64,000 bases of DNA from Isoetes taiwanensis (lineage: Eukaryota; Streptophyta; Lycopodiopsida; Isoetales; Isoetaceae), in NCBI GenBank assembly GCA_021234155.1, contig JAJEKV010000285.1:128001-192000 (forward strand), given 5' to 3'. The translations under genes were made by a program, and so were the position numbers. This document shows, piece after piece, positions 34,368 to 46,127 of the stretch (position 1 is the stretch's first letter; every line of letters starts with the position of its first letter). The notes under the pieces are model-generated. The model did not search any database, had not been told where the DNA came from, and saw only the letters and a list, made by a program, of their open reading frames with translations.

Positions 34368-37300
34368 TCAGTTTATTTCTGAATTCAGTGAACTTTCTTT
34401 CAACCAGAGCTTTGGTAAACACATCAGCAATCTGCATATTTGACTGAATGTAACACAGTTGAATGTATCCTTTTTCTGCCATATCTCTAATGAAGTGCAT
34501 GTCAAGCTCTCATGTTGAACTGGATTTTTTACTATTGATATGCAGCTCATGCTATCTGTCATAATTTCAGTAGGTTGTCTTTGCTTAAAACCAAGCTCCT
34601 CCAATAATCTTCTCAGCCAAACAAGTTCTTTGGACAGCAGTGAACTGGCTGCATATTACCTCCTCCAAGAAAGACCACATACCCTGAAGTTGACTTTCTT
34701 GTGCTTTTGTCTCCTCCCCAATCTGCATCACTAAAAACCTTTAAATTTAGATCATTGGATGTGAATGTGATCCCATAATTGACTGTGCCTTTCAAATACT
34801 TCAACACGTGCTTTGCTGCTTCCCAATTTTTTTTAGTTGGACAATTGCAATATCTGCTCAAGATGTTGACTGAATAGCTAATGTCTGGTCTCGTGTTGTT
34901 TGATAAGCACAACAAGCAACCTATTATCTCACTATATGGAATTTTTTCCATACCTTTAGTGTCATCATTGGACTGAAAACTGTCAGTCAGTTTATGGCCT
35001 GCTACAATAGGCACTTTTGCTGCTTTGGCATCCTGCATGAAGAATCTTTTAAGCATATTTTCCACATGCCTGCTTTGTTTTAGAGACAGGATTCCTTTAT
35101 CTCTATTTCTCAAGACTTCAATCCCCAAGAACTGCTTCAATTCACCCAAGTCTGTCATTTCAAACCTATTCTTTAAAATATCTTTGCACATTGTTAGGCA
35201 ATTTTGATTATTTGAGGTCATTATGCAATCATCCACATATAATGCAATCAAGCAAAAATTATCTCAATCTCTGAATTTATATAAGTTTCCATCATTTTTC
35301 AACCTCTCAAAATCCTGCCCTCTTAGAAAACTGTCCATACAAAAATACCATTCTCGAGGTGATTGCCTTAATCCATATACTGCCCTTCTGAGCTTCCAAA
35401 CATTTGAATTATTACCTGCAGGTTGTTTCATGTAAATATTTTCCTTCAATTCTGCATTCAAAAATGCAGTTTTAACATCCATATATGATGTAACTCTAAA
35501 TTTAATGCATTTGTTATTTCTAGCAGTACTCTTTTAGACTTGTAAGCTTAACTACTGGAGAAAAGATCTCATTATAATCCTTTCCTTTCTTCTGAGAAAA
35601 ACCTTGAGCTACAAGCCTTGCTTTAAATCTTTTTGTACCATCAACATTGGTTTTAATCCTGTAAATTCATTTGTTTCCCACAATGTTGGTATTTTCTGGT
35701 TTTTCCACTACATCAAATGTTCCTGTGTCTTTAAATGATTTTATCTCCTCCTCCATTGCTTTTATCCAATGTTCTTTCTCAACACTATTTATGGCCTCTT
35801 CATATGAAGTTGGAACAATAGAATCCTCTAGAATAGCTAGAATTTGTTCTTGGTCTGGGAGCTCAGCAAGTTTCTCAATCCTTTTGCTTCTTCCACCTTC
35901 AAGTCTACCATATTCACTTTCATTCAAGGGCAAATTTTCTCTCAATCTTTCTGCTTGTGTTTTTCTTCTCTTTGTTTTATCTTGCTGTGTATCAATGGCA
36001 GCATTTTCAGCAACATTCCCCTGGTTTTCACCTAAATTTGCTTGCTTGTCTTTCATATCAGACATATCAGACTCAGCCCCATTAGCTTTCTCATCATCTT
36101 CATTTGTATCATATTCAAAACATGTCCCTGCTTGGCCGACCTGTTTGTCAATATTTTTGTTTGATTGCTTTCTATCCCTGTAAAAATTATGTTCATCAAA
36201 AATAATGTCTCTACTTATTATAATTTTGTTCAGCTCAGGAATGAACATTCTGCAACCTTTGCTTTCTTCATCATACCCCACAAAGTATCCTATTTCTGCT
36301 CTATTGTCCAACTTCTGCCTCAACTCCTTTGGCACATGAATATATTCTAAACATCCAAATGATTTAAACATGGTATAATCTATATTTGCTTTATTGTTTG
36401 ACCACACTAATTCTGGAATGTTACCCTTTAGACTTGAGGTTGGAATTCTGTTTTGAACATAGGCTGCTGTTCTCAAAGCTTCCTCCCATAATTTGTTTGG
36501 CAGACCTGAATACTTCAACATTGATCTTACTGCATCAAGTAAGGTTCTATTTTTCCTTTCAGCAATTCCATTTTGCTGTGGAGTATGTCTACATGTCATT
36601 GTCTCCTTATTCCTTTGGCTTTGCAAAAAACCTCAAATTGAGAAGATAAATACTCACCTCCTCTGTCTGATCTTATGCACCTTACTTTTCTGTTTGTTTG
36701 TCTCTCCATTTCTGAGACATACATTTTAAAAGCTTCAAGGGCCTGAGATTTTCGTGTCAAGCAATAAACTTTGCATTTTTTGCTATGGTCATCTATGAAA
36801 GTTACAAAATATCTCTTCCCATTTCTGCTTCTAACATTTAAGGGGCCACATAGATCTGTATGAACCAGATCTAAGCCTCCTTCAGCCCTTTTTTGTGATT
36901 TAGGAAATGGCAGTCTTGTAATCTTCCCTAACATGCATCCCTCACATATGCATTTGTGGTTTTCTGGTATGTTGCATTCAATGAGCCCTCTTTTTGCCAT
37001 AACTTTTTACATTATTGTAATGTGTGTGTGCCAGCCTATTATGCCAAGTCTCCATATCAATCATTAACACAGCATTAACTCCATCAATCAGACCATTTTC
37101 AATTTGAAATAAATTTCCAACTCGATTTGCCAAAAACTTCAATTCATTATTCATGAAAATTTTACAAACTCTCTTCAAAGAAGATTTTGTAACCCAAGTT
37201 TACTAACTGACACACTGATACTAAAATTTTTATCAGACTAGGAACACATAATACATTTTCAATATTAACTTTGTTTCCATCTAGATCCAGCAGCTCCAAC

Positions 37301-38514
37301 ATTCCACATCCTTCTATGGTTTGTAAGTCACCATTGCCAACTTGTACATGTTTTGATTTAGCTAAAGTTTGATTTTTAAGCATGTCCAAAGATCTTACTA
37401 CTGATCTCTCAGCTCCACTATCAACTACAATCACAGAATTCTTGCCATCAGTTTTAGAATCAACATCATCTAATGAGCAAGCACAATTTACCTCATCATC
37501 ACTTGATTCCTCCATTTCCTTGACTTCTGCTTTTTCTTGTGCAATGTGTATACCAGCAGATCCTCCTTTCCTTCCAGAGGAATATCCTCTTTTAATGTCT
37601 CGTCCTCTTCCCCTTCCCCTGCCATAATCCTTTTCTTTGGGACTAGGACACTTGGCAGCAATATAACCCTTACATTTGCAATTATAGCAGATTATTTCTT
37701 GTTTAAGTTTAGGGCAATTTGGCTTAATATGCCCTGCCTCATAACAGTTGTACAAACTGTCTTATCTCCTTGAGATCTCTTTTTCTTTCCAGCATAAAGA
37801 ATTTCAGCATTTTCTTCCTCTCTCATTAATTTATTCTGTTCTATCTCAGTCCTCAACATATTTTCAGCTTCTTCCCTATTCTTTGCAACATTTCTTATTA
37901 GAAGAGACAGCTGAGAATTTGAGCTTACACCTCGAGCAATAGCTAACACTATAAACCTTTCTGATAAGGTGACTCCTGCACCATTTAGATCAGCTACAAG
38001 GTTATCAAATTTGTTAAAAAACTCTGAGACTTCTTCATCTTCATTATACTTCAGGTTTCTAAGCTCTTTCTCTAACACATCTATTTGAGATGAGCTTTTA
38101 TTTTCATATTGTTTGAGCAAATAACTCCACATCTGATATACCTCTAAGTTTGAGCTGAATGGTAGGTCCAACCTTGCTTATGATAATGCCTCTGGCTTCT
38201 TTGATCTTCGTGGATAATGTACCCGAACTTGAGACACTCCTTTCTCCAATTGCAGCCTCACTTGCAACAGTCCTACTGCCTGAAGTTACAGAGGTAGAAT
38301 TACCTCCTCCAACTGCTGAATTTACAGCTTGAGTACTACTAGATGCTCCACCAGCACTAGTAGCAACCACCTCCTGTTGATTTGGATCAACAATTTCCCA
38401 CAAGTCCTCAACATCCAAAATGTGCTGAATTTGGTTTTTCCATACTTGAAAACCAGACCCCCCATTATAGACTTGAACTGCACTCAATAAGCCTGCTCCA
38501 AACCTTGTTGCCAT
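34368..38514 (-). pseudogene. Copia-A gag-pol, broken by frameshifts and stops
   Basis: From the 5' end: gag with UBN2-like domain (38514-37692; GFQVWKNQIQHIL, SSQIDVLEKELRNLKY, EFFNKFDNLVADL); a CCHC knuckle (CYNCKCKGYIAAKC) and protease motif VVDSGAERSVV (37755-37162); GAG-pre-integrase (WHNRLAHTHYNNVK, about 37050); integrase (36997-36596; HTDLCGPLNV, TFIDDHSK, RSDRGGEYLSSQFE, then 36626 onward with HTPQQNGIAERKNRTLLDAV). Reverse transcriptase follows (MDVKTAFLNAELKE at 35482 and YVDD in MIALYVDDCIM at 35251), and RNase H (DADWGGDKSTRKSTSGYVVFL). At least six frame breaks separate the blocks. Of the two usual CCHC knuckles only one is intact; CYEAGHIKPNC keeps part of the other. Confidence 0.9.
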
Positions 38515-38521
38515 TGTTCTG

Positions 38522-38533
38522 GCTCTGATACCA
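38522..38533 (-). other. primer-binding site of Copia-A
   Basis: TGGTATCAGAGC on the minus strand, two bases after the 5' LTR. Confidence 0.9.
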
Positions 38534-38535
38534 AA

Positions 38536-39136
38536 AGAGATTTTTCAAGCAAAGTCACTTAGCAATTCCAAACAATCAACTCAACAACTTTTATTATTGA
38601 GCACAAGGTTATTCAACCATACAAGGTTATTCAACCATTGAAAATAATAACCAGACAACTATATTCTCAATCAAGCTTTAAACAATATTGTGAACTTCTG
38701 TTTAAACCATCGAACTGGCAGTATTCAATCCCTAATTGTTTCAATGCAGTGTTTAACTTCTGTACATCTTAGTTTATAGGGTCGGATCCGGCCGCTATGG
38801 CATGGTTCCGGCCTGTAAGGTAACCGTGGTGTTTTCCCCTTGCACTCAGGGAACTTCTATATTCGAATTTTGTTTTACCTCCATCTTTTAATTTACAATG
38901 CAATGGTCTCGACCATTCGACCATTGCTTTAACATCAAATATGAACTCATATATTTCAATGGTCCTTAGCATGGTCCAGCCATGCCAATATCTAAATGCT
39001 TCTCCAATCTCACATGAAGCACTTATAGTACTTATATGCATTTGCTTGCTTCTCCAACTGTTAAATGTGTATCTTCAACCTGTAAGACCATTTAACCTGT
39101 GTGATGATAAATGAACATGTGTTACCAAATTCTATA
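38536..39136 (-). repeat. 5' LTR of Copia-A
   Basis: Starts next to the PBS and ends with mutated TG (TATAG on the minus strand). Provides the empty-site sequence for the hAT insertion in the other LTR, near 38907 (GGTCTCGACCATTCG). Confidence 0.9.
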
Positions 39137-39960
39137 GAAAGAACCATCGGCAGTATCCAATTCTTCTCGGACTAAATCACAATTAAAGTAGTTTCTAATC
39201 ACACGTTAAAAGTAGACAACTACTTTAGAAGTATGCTCCACACGAATATTGTACATACATTATTTGTACTATCCACACCTAACAATGCTTGGCACACCTG
39301 ACTTTTAATGCTTGGCACTGTTGTACACAAGCCCGACAACACCGGGCAATGTTACTAGTATTTGCAGGATGTGGTTTCCCTCCTTTCACTATCGCATTGG
39401 ACCTGTGATCTTCCATGAAATCTTACACTCTCGGAAACCTAAACCAATAACCTAAATTCCATGCACTCGATTACTCAGTTCCACCCATTCGCATGTCCTC
39501 GAATAATGCTCGGCATTGCCGGGCACACATTTCTAGTATTATGTTATGTTACCTTATTTGTTTTGGTGTGTTATGGTGTTTTTTTGGTTCGGGGAAAAAA
39601 AAAATCAACAAGGTGCTGCGCACGACGGGTTGCCCTCCGGTGGCCCAAAAGTGTGTTTTTATGTTTCTTGTTGTCGTTTTGTTTTCATGCTTGTTAGATC
39701 ATTTCATGTGTCAGGGCTTATTAATGGTTTGAATGGCTTATTAATGGTTTGAATGGGGGTTTTGTTTTCTTTTGTTTATGAATTGTATATGGACCAAGAA
39801 GAGGCTTGCGAAGCTTAGTTCCTAGACTAATTGGGATTGACGTGATTATGTTCTTTGTCTAAAACACATTAGCCAAGAATGCTTCGTGTAGTTACATCAG
39901 TAATGGAAATTGTACAGGCCCTGTATGAATACATGCTTTTATTTTCTTAGTGAATGTATA
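39137..39960. other. intergenic, no gene recognised
   Basis: Contains a short direct repeat (TTAATGGTTTGAATGG, about 39719-39755) and CGGCATTGCCGGGCAC-like words at 39340 and 39512. No supported gene. Confidence 0.5.
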
Positions 39961-39966
39961 CAAATA

Positions 39967-40377
39967 TTAAAAATAGAATACCCAGTGGTAAAAAAGAGCC
40001 AATTCATGCTTTGGTAATACTAGTTGGTCACATTTCTGAAGAACAAGAATGGTATCTACCCAACTCTGCAACACCACATGAAGCAAATACATATCACATC
40101 TTTGCTTCAAATTTTCTATTCCATGCTCCTCTGTCATTTCTAAAACTTCTGCAGCACATCTTAGGGCTGCCACGTTTTAGGGCTTGATTAAAATTGTGGA
40201 TTCGTAACAGAAACTTACAGCCCATTCAAATGCTTCTTCTCCACCAGGAAAATTGCTCGGAAGCTCTGCCTCAGCACAATCTACAAGAAGCCTCTTTAAA
40301 TATCCACTTCTAGCAACCAGAGGACACTGCAGGGCCATAAAATGAAATGAACCTTTTGCATTCTCAAATGCAGCCAC
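39967..40377 (-). pseudogene. NPH3/BTB-domain (NPY-like) gene fragment
   Basis: One minus-strand frame with a single internal TAA (about 40177-40179) reads CPLVARSGYLKRLL, FPGGEEAFEWAVSFCYES, then after the stop NVAALRCAAEVLEMTEEHG, NLKQRCDMYLLHVVLQSW and TILVLQKCDQLVLP. This is the BTB-to-NPH3 region of plant NPH3/RPT2/NPY proteins, Cullin3 adaptors in phototropism and auxin signalling. The position normally read as Phe or Tyr between P and N is the TAA. Only about 130 of the usual 550-650 residues are present. The 5' side joins directly to the repeat at 40381. It is a captured or truncated fragment, not a working gene. Confidence 0.9.
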
Positions 40378-40380
40378 CCA

Positions 40381-40576
40381 TTCAAATGCCTGCTACATCA
40401 GTTCAGACCAGTCCGGTGCCAGATAATCGCTGAAGTTTTTGCTCTTGGGCCAAACCCCTGTATGCTGACTGCCAGTTTACTGGCAACAGCCAGTTTGGAG
40501 CAGTCACCAGCATATCCTAAGCATATGCCATAAACCCACATAAACAAGGGTTTGCCCCTTAGGGACAACCCAAAAA
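40381..40576. repeat. copy 1 of a roughly 200-bp repeat next to a gene fragment
   Basis: Begins TTCAAATGCCTGCTACATC and ends in the CAACCCAAAAA region. It is highly similar to 43604-43819, which has an extra 17-bp GGCATACTTGGATATGC segment. Both copies abut the 5' edge of a minus-strand plant gene fragment. Confidence 0.85.
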
Positions 40577-40638
40577 GAAAATCCCTCCTAGTCACCCATA
40601 AGGTTTGTACGTGAGATTCCTTGGTGTGAATAGGCTTA

Positions 40639-40900
40639 GGGTGCTTTCCCATGGTCCCAAAACCTTGGGATTTTTCTTGGCCAGGCATACAGATGCCATG
40701 TTCCCATGAAGATTCGACCTTGAATTTTTTTCTGGCCAGGCATACAGACGCCATGATCTCATGAAGATCCGACCTTGTTTGGTTCAGGTTTTCGACCGTA
40801 ATGAAAATTAATCAGTCCGCAATTCTTTTTTGCCCAGGTCAAGACCTGGGTACGGCAATCCAGGTCCGGCAATCCAGGTCGAACCCATGGGAAAGCACCC
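40639..40900. mobile_element. PIF/Harbinger-like MITE
   Basis: The ends are GGGTGCTTTCCCATGG and its reverse complement CCATGGGAAAGCACCC, exact over 16 bp. The flanks are TTA and TTG, consistent with a TTA TSD with one change. Inside is a 55-bp direct repeat (GGCCAGGCATACAGA at 40679 and 40735) and AATCCAGGTC repeats. No coding capacity. Confidence 0.75.
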
Positions 40901-41625
40901 TTGAACTAGAACCGTTTCATTTTTAAGTTGTGAAAATGGTGCATAGCTCTAACAACATGCCCCATTCTTGTTTGTTACCATGACATTCTGCTTGCTTAAT
41001 GAGGAAGTTTGGTATCATGACGATGTGCTTCTGATACAATAGTGGCATTGCTGTAGGCCATTCCGATACGCAAATTATGAAATGATGCCTATTTTCGTAT
41101 GACTTCCTTTACTTGTTGTCATTCCATACTATGAGTTATCATCCCATATCGTTCTCATTTAATTCATTAGATAAAAGCCTATTTCTGTCGGCAGAAACCT
41201 CGTCAAAAGTCAATCAAAACAAAATGCAGAAAGGGCCCATCTCATTTGCATTATCCTCATAGAATAAAACATATGGTTCTAGAAGTAGAAACCACAACTC
41301 TTGTGACCCTAAAATCGGGTCCATTTATGAGGCCAGCATCATCGAATCGGTGAGATGTCAAAGAATATGAGGCACAAATATTGCTATGGTGATTTATCAA
41401 GTCAATTGTTTCTTGAACAATAATGGTAGAATACAAAGTTGGCATCGCTATTCCATACCAAGAAGCCTCCTTGCAACTTCATTACAACTTTCTGCATCAA
41501 ATTTGGTTGTTACAATAGAAATGAAGCAAAATTTGTGGGAAGTAAATTCTATACCTCCAAAGCCTTCACCTGTTGAGGTCAAATCCACAAAGATGGATAC
41601 AGTAGAACAGGAAGCGGTACATCAA

Positions 41626-43611
41626 TTACAGTACATAATTATTTGCAGAACCTTGTCTAGATGAGCATACACAAGAACAATTTGCGGTACTTCCTTCAAC
41701 CATTCGTTTGTCACAGTTTAACAATGTTTTGATCAGCGGCAACTTTTTTCTGACTTGTCTCCAAATCTGGTCAATAGCTCCGTTAGGCTCTTCATATTCA
41801 AAATACTTTCCTACTTGCAAGAAAAAGGCAACATAAAGTTAATACAACACATTGCGCATGCTAATAAGCAGACATGAAAATTTCTTAAAGATCCATTATG
41901 ATTCAATATTCAGTCCTTTAAAAACATCTGCTCTGGCATTTTTTATGCTCAATGTTTTGATCAGCAGCAACTTTTTTCTGACTTGTCTCCAAATCTGGTC
42001 AATAGCCTCGTTAGGTTCTTCATATTCAAAATACTTTCTTACCTGCAAGAAAAAGGCAACATAAAGTTAATATAACACATAGCGCATGCTAATAAGCAGA
42101 CATGAAAATTTCTCAAAGATCCATTATGATTCAATATTCAGTGCTTTAAAAACATCTGCTCTGGCATTTTTGATGCTCAAGCCCTTCCAGCAAAAGATCA
42201 TTGACATCCATCCTGATGCCAAGATATTGGACATCCCTAGATTATGCCTAAAAGTCAAATCATGATCAGGTGTCACGTCATTTACTCACATCTAGGTTAT
42301 TATCTAGGTATATTAACAATCTCCAATCTTGACACTTTCCGTTTTACAGCCCCCCCTCCTAACCATACAAATCCAGACCATACAATTTGGAAATCAAAGT
42401 ATAGGGGGCTAAAAAAAGAAAACTAGCCCTCTGATTAGTGGTGCTGTACTTGGCATAGCCACTCATAATGAGAAAACTTGCACGCAGAAGTGGAAAAGAA
42501 AGCAGAAAACAGAAAGAAAAGAGGCAAGCGTTCAAGCTCATTTGTTTAATTTGTTGGGATTACTGCAGCCTCCAAATATCATGTTATGAAAATGCCACTG
42601 CATGAGAGCTTAAAAGACACACAGGAAATTTGTTCTTCTGCTACTGCCATGGGGTTCTTGAGTATCGTACTAGGCTTAGAAACATCTACAGTGCATCTAC
42701 TAATACACATAAGTTTCAACTAACTAATACAGAGATTATTGTTGACTTGATAATTTAGCAAACATAAACTTGAGACATTCAAGCATACATACCTCACGCA
42801 ATTGTTGCTGCTTTTCTTTGATAATTTCATCATCCATTTGCCTCAGCAATGAAGGAAGATAATCGGGTTCCACTGCCTTATATATTGGAACAAAGACTGC
42901 AAACTAGCTGTAATCCAACTCATCTTCAAACGGAAGTTCAATGTCATCACTGACAATAACCGGTACGCATATACTCACTATAGCATCAAACAGCCGACAA
43001 GCTGATGGTGTATCACCAACTGGATGAAGACAAAATTTTGAACTTCTCATCCCTTGAGCTGCCAGTCGCCTGCTCTCACAGGATTGTGTACCATGTTTTA
43101 TTATCATGTCTTTTTCATTTTCCAATATTTGAAACAATTGGTCCCGAATGTTACCACCCTGCAGTGATTAACAATTTATTACTAGCTGACAATCTTAGCA
43201 ACGGTATGCAAGAAGCATCCATTCTGGATTTTAAAAATTAGGATTGACTAACATAAGCAATTACCTCTTTTCTATAACGATTCCCTTCCCCATAAAGAAC
43301 AGCAGGGTATCCCTCTTCAATGTGCTATTTTCTTTAATATAGGAATTTATCCGATGGGAATATGGTAGCACCACATCCTTCACGAAAGAAGCTTGATCAG
43401 GAGCAAATCTTCCAAAATTAGAGAGTAAAAGCACGCATTTCTTTATCCGTTCCCTAATCAGGTAGAGAGCATTCGGATCTTGACAAATAATAACATGATC
43501 CCTACCGCCATACCGCTGCCAAGTTTCTTGCTCTTCCAACCATGCCATTAATTTTTCCTGCATCTTGTCGTCACTATATTTGACATCTTCGTTACTGCCT
43601 GGTCCGTTCAA
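41626..43611 (-). pseudogene. exostosin-family (GT47) gene fragment, ARAD1-like
   Basis: Minus-strand blocks: 43611-43261 (WLEEQETWQRYGGRDHVII, NFGRFAPDQASFVKDVVLPY); 43170-42785 ([60 protein letters not shown]); two copies of an exon reading KYFEYEEPN then AIDQIWRQVRKKL (near 42040 and 41815); and the C-terminus ending NCSCVCS (41626). The order matches the C-terminal two thirds of plant ARAD1-type exostosins, Golgi type II glycosyltransferases of pectin arabinan synthesis. DYS is followed by TAG where family members have Glu or similar, and the N-terminal anchor is missing. The 5' edge joins the repeat at 43604. Splice sites (for example LRE/GTATGT near 42793) are kept, so this derives from genomic DNA, not a retrocopy. 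Confidence 0.88.
41722..42180. repeat. tandem duplication of an exon with its introns, unit about 228 bp
   Basis: Units start with CAATGTTTTGATCAGC at 41722 and 41950 and share AATCTGGTCAATAG, CTTCATATTCAAAATAC, CAAGAAAAAGGCAACATA and AAAACATCTGCTCTGG. Each has one copy of the ARAD1-like KYFEYEEPN exon. The copies differ at few positions, so the duplication is fairly recent. Confidence 0.9.
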
Positions 43612-43819
43612 ATGCCTGCTACATCAGTTCATCCAGTCCGGTGCCAGATAATCACTGAAGATTTTGCTCTTGAACCAAACCCCTGTATGCTGACCGCCAG
43701 TTTACTGGCAACAGCCAATTTGGAGTAGTCACCAGCATATCCTAAGCATATGCCGGCATACTTGGATATGCCATAAACCCACATAAACGAGGGTTTGCCC
43801 CCTTAGGGGCAACCCAAAA
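43604..43819. repeat. copy 2 of the roughly 200-bp repeat next to a gene fragment
   Basis: See 40381-40576. It abuts the 5' edge of the ARAD1-like fragment. Confidence 0.85.
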
Positions 43820-45935
43820 AACATGGGCAAGTTTATGAATAATATATAAACTATTGAATATAGCACAAAACCCATAACACACCGAACAAAAATGTTCAAT
43901 GTTTTTTTCGATACAAAGCGCGCTGCTCTACTTTTCTATTTCTTTTCAAACCCAAAACTACAACCTCTCTATTTTTTTCATAAAACAGAACTATGGCTAC
44001 CGACCTTGAAAACAAAGTCCCTAGACTCCATTGGAATGCAAATTATCGCCATAGTACTGCAAACAAGTACTCCAAATGCATGAAGAGGTGGACCACGAAC
44101 TGTGGCAAAAAAATGTAGCATGTAGCAAAAAATATTTGTGGATCTAAAGGCTTTCCTTTTATTAGCTTCATCACCCACCTTTATATACATTCTATTCTTT
44201 ATGTAAAGGTTCCTCCTTTATATTTAGATGGTCCATCTTATTCTATTGTAGGCTTGATGCTGTAATAATATCTTCTCGACCCCTAGGTATTTTAGAGGCC
44301 CTTAGATAAGGTCTTTAAAACCAATGGTCCCATCCAAGAAAATAACTTCTTTGATTAAAAAATTTTTCCTTCATCCAAAATTTTGGAAAAAGCATTTGCC
44401 AATATAATGTCATTCCATATTTTCAATCCAACATTTGTAAATCTCATTTTTATTTCATGGTCGATTACAAACATCGATATTCTATTTCACCAAATGTAAA
44501 AAAGGGGAGGGGAGAGACCAATTTGAGACTTTGTAAAGTGTTAAAATAACTTTCCAAGCGCACCATTGAGACATGTACATACATTGTCCTCTCTCATGTC
44601 TACAAACCAACCTACAAAAACTTCCACAATTTCTATATACTAATCCCAACATAACACTCTGATATTACTAAAGCTCGAGTTAAGTTCGATATGTCGAGCA
44701 TGAAAGCATGCACAAACAATTGACATTATGCCCCTGGTGATGTGTGCCATGTGGAGATGCATATTCAGAGTTCTATGACAACCTAGAGCACATTGCCCCA
44801 GTTACATAAAATCGTGCTTAGGTGACATTTATGGGATTCTAGACATGTTTTATAATGTGTATCTAATCTTTTGTTCATGTTCTAAGCATGGCATTATCAC
44901 ATAGAAACCATACATATTTTGAACACGTCCCATATATAACTTTTCTACTTAAAAGAAAACTTTATTTTCCTCCCACATTCATTAGGCTTTCTACTAAACC
45001 CATACATTAAAGGCCAAATTTAGTACATTGAAATATTGCCTAACTCAGTTTGAACAATAAAAATAATTGGGAGGCAAATCACATCAACTTTTATCGCTAT
45101 AAAAATAATTGCAAAGCAAATCACATTAGCTCTCACACTCATTAACCTTTGTCACTGTAACAACATACGACATCACAGACAATTTTTCGAAAGAATAACA
45201 CACTGAGATTAAATGCATGTGCAAATGCACAAGCTCCTTTGAGGCAGCAACGCCGGCACACGTTTTTACTGGTAAGTGGTTCAACCCAAAATAAAAACAG
45301 CATAACTCTCTGCGGAGACCTATCCAAAGCTATAAATAGGTCTCGGTTCAAATTGTTTAGTGCACGAGAGCCTATCCACGTGTCGCAAAGTAACTTAGAT
45401 GCTTTTTAGGCCATTGATTTATCATGATCTACAAAATGGACGGTCTTATTGCCATTTTGGACCGTCGCCTCTATTGGTAGTCAGAAATAGGGCATGCTTA
45501 CCAGAACAAGAAGTGATGCAGCCTGCAAAGGTAAAAAGCTTCTCAAACGTGTTTCCTACTTGCTATAGGTCTATCCCAGCTGGTTTATGTCAAATAAGAC
45601 AAAACATCAATTTTGAAACCTAAAACTTAGGGCATACGATCCATAGCAGAGAGCTGGCTAGGCACAGCTACTCACAGGCTACTTGCTATTTTTCATTTTA
45701 TAAATACTAATTCTGCGCAGTGTGTTCTAAAAGTTGTATTATATATCACTCATATATTGTGCTGTTTTATTGCAGATGCTTGGGAACATGCTCGAGTATA
45801 ATTCAGTCGAGTGACCACGTCTCTAAGTTATGATCTCAACTCAGTAATAAGTAAGTATCTTAAACATTCACTTAGAAAGCATACTATCTAGTGTGCTATT
45901 GTACAATGTTATAAGAATATACGAACGCTCAAACC
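43820..45935. other. intergenic, no gene recognised
   Basis: AT-rich with short frames. About 45362-45545 contains CCACGTGTC, TGGACCGTCGCC and a CAAAGGTAAA donor-like word, shared with 58900-59300; it may be an old promoter/5' UTR copy. The last five bases (AAACC) are the Copia-C TSD. Confidence 0.5.
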
Positions 45936-46113
45936 TCTAAATATAATAAGAACACAGAGAGATGCGGAGAATAGGTAGATGGAATTGATAAACTGAAGAA
46001 CGGTTACAAAAGATAAACATATGCATCCAATAGATGCGACGCTCTAGACTAGGACACGACTATTGATGACATGTCATACATCCAACTAGGCTGTATGCTG
46101 ACTCATATCAACA
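45936..46113 (-). repeat. 3' LTR of Copia-C
   Basis: 178 bp; one difference from 50625-50802. Very short for a plant copia LTR. Confidence 0.95.
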
Positions 46114-46127
46114 CTCCCCCATCAGCA

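Larger units (their letters stand above)
33352..39136 (-). mobile_element. Copia-A: decayed Ty1/copia element with both LTRs
   Basis: The 3' LTR is at 33352-34337 (about 617 bp without its hAT insertion) and the 5' LTR at 38536-39136 (601 bp). The flanks are GACAG (33347-33351) and GAAAG (39137-39141), a 5-bp TSD with one change. On the minus strand the LTR starts TGTAGAATTTGG; in the 5' LTR this start is mutated to TATAG. PBS and PPT are present. The LTRs differ by several substitutions and small indels, for example near 33500-33530 against 38690, so the copy is old. All pol domains can be recognised in pieces. Confidence 0.9.

Noticed and set aside
35671-36183. 170-codon plus-strand frame, hydrophobic and Ser/Phe-rich
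   Set aside because: Antisense to the integrase-RT linker of Copia-A; composition is the mirror of an acidic/lysine-rich region.
40639-40900. miRNA-precursor-like long hairpin
   Set aside because: Only the terminal 16 bp pair perfectly and the interior consists of direct repeats; a MITE explains it better.
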